Shown: positions 40,548 through 46,179 of the stretch, piece by piece
Layout of the letters: each line of letters starts with the position of its first letter
Position numbering within the stretch: the stretch's first letter is position 1
Assembly: GCF_000336695.1 (NCBI RefSeq)
Contig: NZ_AOMC01000096.1
Location: forward strand, 70,681-116,859
Source of the DNA: Halococcus morrhuae DSM 1307
GTDB taxonomy: Archaea > Halobacteriota > Halobacteria > Halobacteriales > Halococcaceae
Length of the DNA: 46,179 nucleotides
Reading direction: 5' to 3'
Made by a program: the position numbers and the translations under genes
The notes under the pieces: generated by a model
What the model was told of the DNA's origin: nothing
Database searches by the model: none
What the model saw: the letters and a program-made list of their open reading frames with translations, nothing else

Positions 40548-41440
40548 GCGGCAACCCCCGTGAGCAGCACGGCCACCGCTCCCGCGACGGCGATCACTCG
40601 CAGTCCGCGGCGCGCGTCCGCCGTCGTCGGGAGTCCAGCATCCGGGTTCAACACGTAGGCGTCGGGCTTGCGGAGTTCGACGTCGAGCACCGCGGCCATC
40701 GCCGCCATCGGCCAGCCGGAGTTCGGCGAGGTGGGTTCGCCGTGCCATCGGCGCGCGCGGGCAAGCGCGATCGGCGAACCGCCGGCGAGCGCGACGAGCA
40801 CAGCACTCAGTCGGGCCGGAAGCCACATGACGGCGTCGTCGAGGCGGGCGCTCGCCCAGCCGACCCGCTTCGAGCGGTAGCCGAGCATCGAATCGAGCGT
40901 GTTGACCGCCTTCACCCAGATCGCGGCCGCGACCGCCACCGGGAGGGAGAGCTGCACCCCGAGTGCGAACGCCAGGAGGGGTGCAAGAAGCCCGTCGGCG
41001 AGGTTCTCGGCGATGCTCTCGACGACCGCGCTGCGGAGTTCGCCAGCCGAAAGGGTCGCCGTGTCGCGGCCGACGAGCCCCCGTATCGTCGTCCTGGCTC
41101 TTTCGGGGTCGGTCTCGATCGTTCCGACGACGTCGGCGGCCACCGAGAGCAGCATCCGGAGGCTCGTCGTCGCGAACAACGCGAGCGCCACGACCAGCCC
41201 GCCGACGAGTGGATGCAAAGAGTCGGCGAGAGCCGTGAGCCCGCCACCGATCGCGGCCGCCCCGAGCGGCAGCGCCAGGGCGACGACCGCACCGACCGAC
41301 TTCGGGTGAGACCACGACCGATCAAACTGGCCGACGAGCCGTCCGAACAGCGCAACCGGATGGATTCGACGTGGGAACTCCTCGAAAACGAGATCCAGTA
41401 CGGCTGCGGTTCCGAGCGCCACCACCGCTACCGTCCCCAT
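40538..41440 (-). CDS. cbiB: Adenosylcobinamide-phosphate synthase CbiB
   Basis: Attaches aminopropanol phosphate to adenosylcobyric acid. The 300-residue membrane protein shows LVFEEFPRRIHPVALFGRLV, SIAENLADGLLAPLLAFALG, WVKAVNTLDSMLGYRSKR and SPNSGWPMAAMA. ATG 41440 was chosen; the frame upstream is Arg-rich and unlike protein. It is the first gene of the cobalamin operon. A TATA-like TAAATATG lies near 41545-41552 on the minus strand, leaving a leader of about 80 nt; no known riboswitch fold is seen. Confidence 0.92.
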   Translation of the reverse strand: MGTVAVVALGTAAVLDLVFEEFPRRIHPVALFGRLVGQFDRSWSHPKSVGAVVALALPLGAAAIGGGLTALADSLHPLVGGLVVALALFATTSLRMLLSVAADVVGTIETDPERARTTIRGLVGRDTATLSAGELRSAVVESIAENLADGLLAPLLAFALGVQLSLPVAVAAAIWVKAVNTLDSMLGYRSKRVGWASARLDDAVMWLPARLSAVLVALAGGSPIALARARRWHGEPTSPNSGWPMAAMAAVLDVELRKPDAYVLNPDAGLPTTADARRGLRVIAVAGAVAVLLTGVAAWC

Positions 41441-41663
41441 CGTCCTCCCGACCAACCCGGTCGATCGGCGTGTGACGGTCGAACGCGTGGGTCCGGGGCG
41501 ACGCCTGACATCGTCGTCTGGTCGAACGGTGGTAGTGCGCCGGGTAAATATGTGTCTGCTGGGTCGTGTGGCGCGATCCGCCGCGGGGACGGTGGAAATT
41601 TCAAGTGCCAGCACGACGCCACCGGTTCAATGGTTGCGCAGACTGGGATGACTGTCCCGTCGC

Positions 41664-42155
41664 TCAGCCCTCCGGGACGGCAGCGTCCTCGCTGTCGGTC
41701 TCGTTGCCGGCGTCGGCTCGACGACTGATGACGAAACCGATGGCCGACAGTATCAGCGCGAGGGCGACGAACACCCCGAGGAAGACGAGGTCGGCGAGCG
41801 AGAGGACGAACGGCCACGGGGTGATCCCGTAGCCGTCGGCGGCGAACACGAACGCGAGATCGAGGACGATCGGCGTCAGCACGACGAGGACGGCGAGGCC
41901 GTAGAACCCACTCGCGAGCATCGCTGCCGGCGTCCGTCGGGAGTAGAAGAACACACCGGCGAGCACCGCGACGGCGAGCAGGGCGGGCCAGCGAAGCCCG
42001 AAATCCGCCAGCAGCCACGCGGCGTACGCGCCACAGAGCAGCGCGAGAACGACGGCGAGGGCGGTGGTTCGGGCCGAATGACGCTGTCCGCCGACGAGAC
42101 GGCGAACCGAGCGCGAGCGCCCGCCCGCATCGTCGGCTCGGGTATCGCTCGCCAT
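41664..42155 (-). CDS. Four-helix membrane protein, function unknown
   Basis: A 163-residue protein with about four hydrophobic helices after an Arg-rich N-terminus and an acidic C-terminal tail. ATG 42155 is preferred over the longer frame, whose first 32 residues are Arg/Pro-rich. It starts two bases before the end of the beta-helix gene upstream (stop at 42157), so the two are cotranscribed. No family recognised. Confidence 0.65.
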   Translation of the reverse strand: MASDTRADDAGGRSRSVRRLVGGQRHSARTTALAVVLALLCGAYAAWLLADFGLRWPALLAVAVLAGVFFYSRRTPAAMLASGFYGLAVLVVLTPIVLDLAFVFAADGYGITPWPFVLSLADLVFLGVFVALALILSAIGFVISRRADAGNETDSEDAAVPEG

Positions 42156-42156
42156 C

Positions 42157-43443
42157 TCAGTCCCTCCGTGGCCCGACGGCCTCGCGCGGCGGGCGTTCGG
42201 GGTTCGGCATCGGTTTTCGCGTGGGTGGGGCGGGGCCGTCGCGCCAGTCACCGTGGGGGTACTCGCCGAGTTCGGCTTGGAGATACTGCTTGCCGAGCGA
42301 AAGCGTTATCCATGGGTCGCCGATGTCGGTCATGAGATCACCGAGCATGCCGTCGTCGGTGAGACTACCCGGTCGGGACGACGACACGTCGTTGTTCGCA
42401 AAGCGGTTGCCGCCACGGGCGGGTGCGCCGAGAGCGAGATCGGCCCGACCGGAGTCCGCAACGCGATTGTCGTGGACACGGTTGCCGCCCGGTCGCCAGA
42501 GGTTCGCGTCGATCATCGGAACGGCACCGATGCCGAAGTTGATGTGGCCGGTGACGTCGTTGTCGACGATCTCGTTGTCTCGCCCGCCGGCGACGTTGAT
42601 CCCGGTGCCGAAGGCCGCGTAGCCGAACGCCTTCGCCGGCGCGTCGGCGTTGTTGTTGTCGTGGACCTCGTTGTTTTCGATGCGCATGGCCGACTGCGGT
42701 GCGAGCGCCTCCGAATCGAGCGTGTTCGGGACGATGCCGCCCATGTTGTGCCGCCAGACCGAATCTCTGAGAACGAGGTTACCGCCGGCGTTGGTGCCGG
42801 AGTAGCCGATCCCGTTGCGCTCGGCGACGACGTTCTCGACACGTGCGTGCGAGGGGTTCGACTGGCCGATATAGAAGCCCGAATCGGGATGGCCGGCCGC
42901 GTACGAGTGCTCGAAGCGGCCGTTGACCGAATCGAACGCGTACAGTCCGTAATCACCGTTGTTGACCGCGGTGAGAGAGCTCCCCCGGTAGCCATCGACG
43001 CCGGTCCAGTAGAAGGCGTTGTACGCATAGCCCGTCGCGGTCAGGTTCTCCATCACCACGCCGTCGGCCAGCGCGATGATCCCGTTGTATCGCGTCCCCT
43101 CGCCGTCGAGGACGACTCGGTTCCGGTCGCGCCCGCGGATCGTGATGTCCGGCGTGTCGAGCACCCGGACTTCCTCGGTGTAGCGCCCCGGGCCGATGAG
43201 CACGAGATCGCGAGGGTTCGCCGCCGAAACCGCCGCCTGGATCGTGTCGTGATCCTCCGGAACGCGGCGTGTCCGATAGTTCTCGTACTCGCGGGGCGGG
43301 TCCCGGTCGGGAAGCGCCGCCGGGGTAGTGTGGGAATCGCCCGCGCCGACGGCCATCCGCCCGAGACCGACCGTCCCCGCCGCACCCGCTGCAGCCCCGA
43401 GTTTCAGGACCTCGCGTCGGTGTCGTTTCGTGTCCTCGGTCAT
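42157..43443 (-). CDS. NosD-like parallel beta-helix exported protein
   Basis: A 428-residue protein with a Tat-type signal (RHRREVLKLGAAAGAAG) and a right-handed beta-helix of the NosD/carbohydrate-binding type (PF05048/PF13229-like). Repeated units read DTPDITIRGRDRNRVVLDGE, NDGDYGLYAFDSVNGRFEHS and RIENNEVHDNNNADAP. Such proteins bind or cleave surface polysaccharide or assist copper insertion into nitrous oxide reductase; with no nos genes nearby the first is more likely. The longer start at 43452 is less likely. Confidence 0.78.
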   Translation of the reverse strand: MTEDTKRHRREVLKLGAAAGAAGTVGLGRMAVGAGDSHTTPAALPDRDPPREYENYRTRRVPEDHDTIQAAVSAANPRDLVLIGPGRYTEEVRVLDTPDITIRGRDRNRVVLDGEGTRYNGIIALADGVVMENLTATGYAYNAFYWTGVDGYRGSSLTAVNNGDYGLYAFDSVNGRFEHSYAAGHPDSGFYIGQSNPSHARVENVVAERNGIGYSGTNAGGNLVLRDSVWRHNMGGIVPNTLDSEALAPQSAMRIENNEVHDNNNADAPAKAFGYAAFGTGINVAGGRDNEIVDNDVTGHINFGIGAVPMIDANLWRPGGNRVHDNRVADSGRADLALGAPARGGNRFANNDVSSSRPGSLTDDGMLGDLMTDIGDPWITLSLGKQYLQAELGEYPHGDWRDGPAPPTRKPMPNPERPPREAVGPRRD

Positions 43444-43518
43444 CGCTACCACCGATCGTATATTTCACGAACGAACGGTAATAACAGTTCCCCCGCCACA
43501 GCTACCGAACGGCGACTG

Positions 43519-43920
43519 TTAGCCGGTGGGTGAGAAGAGCTTGCACCAGCCGTCGGGATGGATGCGTCCCTCGACCAGCACGCACGCACCGAGTTCGTCG
43601 TCCCCTTTCGCCGGGATGAAATGTTGGCAGCCGGAACAGCCCTGGCCATCCTTCGGGGTCGACTGGTAGGCGACGGTGTCCTTGGCGGTGAGCGACGACG
43701 GATCGCGTTGGCGATCGCTGAGACCCGTCGCCGTCTCGTAGCGTGCCGGCACGGAGCCGTTCGTCATTCCGCCGGTGCGAGCGGTGGTGGTCGAGACATC
43801 GTCGTCGGCAGTGGTCGCGTCCGCATCCCCGGACTGGCCCGCGTCGGACCCCAGACAGCCGGCAAGCACGGCGGTCGAGCCCCCACCGATCAGCCGGAGG
43901 AACGTCCGTCTATCGTCCAT
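43519..43920 (-). CDS. High-potential iron-sulfur protein (HiPIP), exported lipoprotein
   Basis: Small electron carrier with one [4Fe-4S] cluster. The 133-residue protein has a Tat lipoprotein signal (DDRRTFLRLIGGGSTAVLAG followed by the lipobox Cys), a Thr/Asp-rich linker and a C-terminal HiPIP core with four cysteines at about 95, 98, 113 and 126 (GCSGCQHFIP, GACVLVEG, PDGWCKLFSPTG), the family spacing. GTG 43932 would add four residues. It is probably membrane-anchored outside the cell, serving a surface or respiratory electron path. Confidence 0.85.
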   Translation of the reverse strand: MDDRRTFLRLIGGGSTAVLAGCLGSDAGQSGDADATTADDDVSTTTARTGGMTNGSVPARYETATGLSDRQRDPSSLTAKDTVAYQSTPKDGQGCSGCQHFIPAKGDDELGACVLVEGRIHPDGWCKLFSPTG

Positions 43921-44278
43921 ATCGGAGCTCACCCCTCGTGTGCCCCATCCAATCCATCCCGTGTGGATTCGACGATGGCCGTCGACGAGTGGTCGTCGGG
44001 CAATCCCTCGCTCGTTTCGCTCGATCGCGATACGAACGCCGGCTCGGAGCAGCAGTGATGTTTTTTCCGACCGTTCGATCGACGGACACTGAGCGCATCT
44101 GTGGGTGTGAATGACTGCCCATCCACGAAAACGTTTCGTACAGTCGATCGAGAGAGCAGCCCGGACGCCGCGCCGACGAGCGTCGTCGAAGTCGATCGAA
44201 CCACAGTTCGGGCCCGGATCCGGGTCGGCCTGTCGCGTCTCGTCCCAACCGTTATCCCGCCGTGTGATCTACTATCAT
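43921..44278. other. Intergenic region without a recognisable gene
   Basis: The 358 bases between the HiPIP gene and the small plus-strand gene show no convincing ORF. A T6 run is near 44060. A TATA-like GTTATCC at about 44250-44256 lies 27 bp before the ATG at 44279 and is the probable promoter of the next unit. Confidence 0.5.
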
Positions 44279-44410
44279 ATGGAGGGACTAGTCATGCCTC
44301 TACGACAGCGCCGGGACGATTCCGGTACGGGGAGAGCGCCGGATCTCAACGAGGTGATCGACCGCATCCTGAACGGTGGCGGCGACCCGTCGCCGACACC
44401 CGGCCCGTAA
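44279..44410 (+). CDS. 43-residue protein with its own promoter and terminator
   Basis: A short ORF starting at ATG 44279 (or 44294, MPLRQRRDDSG) and ending in GGGDPSPTPGP. The TATA-like GTTATCC is 27 bp upstream, matching a leaderless start, and a strong intrinsic terminator starts 15 bases after its stop. The compact unit suggests an expressed small protein or a small RNA. The protein is hydrophilic, with a central helix (LNEVIDRILNGGG). Function unknown. Confidence 0.55.
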   Translation: MEGLVMPLRQRRDDSGTGRAPDLNEVIDRILNGGGDPSPTPGP

Positions 44411-44424
44411 GCCACCGCGGGCGT

Positions 44425-44457
44425 CCCGTCCCCTCACCGTGAGGGGAACGGGTTTTT
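44425..44457 (+). terminator. Strong hairpin plus T-run terminator
   Basis: CCCGT (44425-44429) and CCCCTCA (44430-44436) pair with TGAGGGG (44440-44446) and ACGGG (44448-44452), giving a 12-bp stem with one bulged A and a CCG loop, followed directly by TTTTT (44453-44457). On the minus strand no T-run follows, so it serves plus-strand transcription from the small gene. Confidence 0.8.
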
Positions 44458-44482
44458 CTCTCGATACAGTTACGTGCGTCGT

Positions 44483-45091
44483 TCAGCCACCGGCAGCCGG
44501 CAGGAGACCACGAAGACCGGTCATCATGGCGATGACGACGAGCATGAGACCGGTCATTCCCATGAGCCAGTGCAGCGCGCGGTCGTTCAGCCGCCCGACG
44601 CGCCCGCCGTCGGGATCGGCCGAGGCCAGTTCGACGAGCATCGCGGTCTGCAGCGAGTGGAGCGGGCCGAACGCGATGAGGAGCATGACGCCCGTCACGC
44701 CGAGCGCGCCCCAGAGATAGATCGACGGCGAGGACCAGTAGCCGAGGCGGTACGCGAGCGCGATTCCCGAACCGATCGTCCCGAGCGTCAGCGACTCGCC
44801 GACGACCATGATCTTCGGCGTGAGATGCGGGATGACCGCGGCGGCCGTCTCGGGGCCGGCACGGTCGAGCGCGGGAGCCATCACGTACCGGAAGAAATAG
44901 TCGAGCCCGAACCAGAACGCCCCGAGCCCGACGTGGACGTAGAACAGCAGCGTTTCGCTCCCGGAGAGAAAGGCAACGACGGGAAGTCCGAGAATCGATC
45001 CCGCGGCGGTGAACGCGTAGCGCGACCCCGCGGCCCTGACGACGAACCAGATCTCCTCGACGGACGACGTCGGTTCAGTTACTGTTGCCAT
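44483..45091 (-). CDS. Polytopic membrane protein, CopD/DUF2269-like
   Basis: A 202-residue protein with about five helices. The segment FYVHVGLGAFWFGLDYFFRYVMAPAL, split here as FYVHVGLGAFWFGLDYF and RYVMAPALD, resembles DUF2269/CopD-like membrane proteins with histidines at helix ends (VHVGLGAF, LHSLQTAML, RALHWLMG), which could ligate heme. The assignment is tentative. It converges on the small terminated gene and diverges from the flavin-reductase pseudogene. Confidence 0.6.
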   Translation of the reverse strand: MATVTEPTSSVEEIWFVVRAAGSRYAFTAAGSILGLPVVAFLSGSETLLFYVHVGLGAFWFGLDYFFRYVMAPALDRAGPETAAAVIPHLTPKIMVVGESLTLGTIGSGIALAYRLGYWSSPSIYLWGALGVTGVMLLIAFGPLHSLQTAMLVELASADPDGGRVGRLNDRALHWLMGMTGLMLVVIAMMTGLRGLLPAAGG

Positions 45092-45247
45092 ACCCCTCCC
45101 GTGTCCGATATCGCCTTAATGGTATTGGCCTGAACAGTTCAGCTGTCGGACGTAGTTACGGATGTTTCACCGATCGAATCCGGCGGCGTGATCATCACGA
45201 TATACTGCAGGCCGGCCGTTTAGGACGGTGGCGGCCGACCCGTGCAC

Positions 45248-45579
45248 ATGCCCTTCGAGGCGACGATCACGTCGATCCACCGGATGACCCCGCGGGTGAA
45301 ACAGTTCGTCGTCGAGGCCGAGGAGCCGTTCGATTTCGAGCCTGGCCAGCACACGACGAGCTGTCGGTCGTCTACTCGCTCTCCGACGAGGACTGGGCGG
45401 GTCCGACCGGCCACATACAGGATCGCCTCGACGACCGTCTCGACGACCTCGACAGGGATTTCTACGTCTGCGGCGTTCCGGGGATGGTCGTCGACACGAA
45501 GGACGAACTCGACGAGCTGGGCGTCGACGACAATCGGGTGTTCTCCGAGGGTTGGGAGGACGGCGAGGTCGAGGACTGA
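45248..45579 (+). pseudogene. Ferredoxin-NADP reductase-like flavoprotein with internal deletion
   Basis: The start MPFEATITSIHRMTPRVKQF and FDFEPGQHTT (45248-~45360) is the N-terminal edge of a haloarchaeal FAD/NAD reductase. The frame then breaks, and from about 45359 a different frame gives the C-terminal end of the same family (LSVVYSLSDEDWAGPTGHIQ, DFYVCGVPGMVVDTKDEL). Roughly 110 residues that should hold the FAD- and NAD-binding core are missing. The junction ...CACACGACGAGCTG... fits a deletion at a short ACGAC repeat. TATA-like GTTTAGG is about 28 bp upstream of the start. Confidence 0.8.
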
Positions 45580-45677
45580 GCGAGCACTCTACCGACTGGA
45601 CGGATTCACGATCCCTGCTCGGCATCGACGATGCTTACCGAAACGGCGACGAGTTTTCGCAGGACAGCGGCCGTCGA

Positions 45678-46179
45678 TCAGGACGCGCCGTCAGCACCGT
45701 CGAATCCGTCGGCAGCCGCGACGAGATCGCCGGCGAGCGCGGCGGCCTCGATCGCGTCCGCGCCGAGGAGGTAGGTCACGGGTTCGATACCGAACGCGCC
45801 CTCGTGGTAGATGACTCGCGGGACTGCCCCGCGCTCACGAAAGCGCTCGCGGAGGTGTTCGGCACGGCTCTCGTAATCCGCGTCGAATCGCAAGGGATCG
45901 ATGCCGTGTTCCTCGGCCGCCGCGAGCAGCGCGTCGGAGGTGGCGAGGTTGAGCGCGCCCCGAACGGAGGGGTCGATCGCCATCGCGGCGAGCAGGGTCT
46001 CGGCGACGTGCTGTGAGGCCCCGAACTCGGGCTGTGCCGGAACGAGCACGCGCCCGCCGACCGCGTGGATGCGCCCGGGGACGGCCGCGACCGCGGTCGC
46101 ATCGGGCGCTTCGGGCAGCGCCGTGGCGACGTTCGTGCCGACCTTCGGGACGTGGGCGGCGATCTCCGCCGTGTTCGTC
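45678..46179 (-). CDS. ThiN-domain protein, thiamine-phosphate synthase family (partial)
   Basis: The frame is open to the right edge, so the start is missing. The visible 167 residues match the ThiN domain: VPKVGTNVATALPEAPDATAV, VPGRIHAVGGRVLVP, RGALNLATSDALLAAAEEHG, then RVIYHEGAFGIEPVTYLLG. In haloarchaea ThiN is attached either to ThiD (enzyme) or to an HTH domain (thiamine-gene repressor). The sequence before the domain would decide and is outside the window; the segment preceding the domain here resembles the HTH-linked form, by memory only. Confidence 0.8.
   Translation of the reverse strand, partial: TNTAEIAAHVPKVGTNVATALPEAPDATAVAAVPGRIHAVGGRVLVPAQPEFGASQHVAETLLAAMAIDPSVRGALNLATSDALLAAAEEHGIDPLRFDADYESRAEHLRERFRERGAVPRVIYHEGAFGIEPVTYLLGADAIEAAALAGDLVAAADGFDGADGAS

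Noticed and set aside
41441-41600. Possible cobalamin riboswitch upstream of cbiB
   Set aside because: No B12-box-like sequence or conserved fold is visible, and such riboswitches are not expected in haloarchaea.

Overview
The window is a GC-rich archaeal chromosome segment, almost certainly from a haloarchaeon (class Halobacteria); Halococcus or a relative is only a guess. The supporting signs are strongly acidic proteins, twin-arginine exported lipoproteins, archaeosortase A with a PGF-CTERM substrate, fibrillarin and Nop5, Trm5, diphthine synthase, the archaeal CobY/CbiZ cobalamin enzymes, and many genes whose start codon lies about 27-29 bp after a TATA-like box with no leader. No CRISPR array, rRNA, complete insertion sequence or integrase was found.

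Layout. 1-2097: end of a cobalamin ABC importer (BtuC partial, BtuD with an extra C-terminal domain). 2099-3811: two small membrane/PH proteins and a dolichol-phosphate-type glycosyltransferase. 4014-5523: a metalloid-type operon (Cys-pair microprotein, ArsR-type repressor, ArsP-type permease). 5749-6340: a Cys-rich small ORF and a gene-free stretch full of short perfect hairpins. 6343-10037: sulfatase-like hydrolase, small membrane protein, NarK-type transporter, UspA. 10148-11906: a MATE exporter behind a broken TetR gene and a near-perfect palindromic operator. 12119-17755: a surface-glycan-like operon (GT4 glycosyltransferase, GtrA-like protein, two tandem DUF2079 paralogues). 17807-19231: HPP-like/UspA fusion. 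19405-20634: an AT-rich orphan membrane protein beside a tRNA-Thr gene, probably acquired by transfer. 20831-23626: Trm5, DphB and ArtA. 23672-25444: a PGF-CTERM surface protein next to ArtA. 25625-27077: fibrillarin and Nop5. 27320-28441: exported ferritin-like protein sharing its C-terminal domain with the PGF-CTERM protein. 28467-32083: cytochrome bd oxidase with a divergent HTH/membrane-protein pair. 32099-34887: iron-type ABC importer genes under two near-identical palindromic iron boxes. 34953-36635: LOG-family protein and an M48 protease. 36678-41440: cobalamin salvage/late synthesis operon (cbiB-cobS-cobY-cobD-cbiZ-cobA). 41664-46179: membrane proteins, a NosD-like beta-helix protein, a HiPIP, a mini transcription unit with a strong terminator, a deleted flavin reductase pseudogene and a partial ThiN-domain gene.

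How it fits together. Cobalamin import at the left end and corrinoid remodelling at the right make this a B12-centred stretch. Iron uptake, a HiPIP, cytochrome bd and a ferritin-like protein add a redox/iron theme. The least explained items are the AT-rich orphan beside the tRNA, the C-terminal domain shared by a sortase substrate and a ferritin-like protein, the Cys-pair microprotein, and mini-ORFs that begin at predicted leaderless transcription starts and end 1-2 nt before a main gene. All function calls rest on motif recognition by eye; no database search was run.
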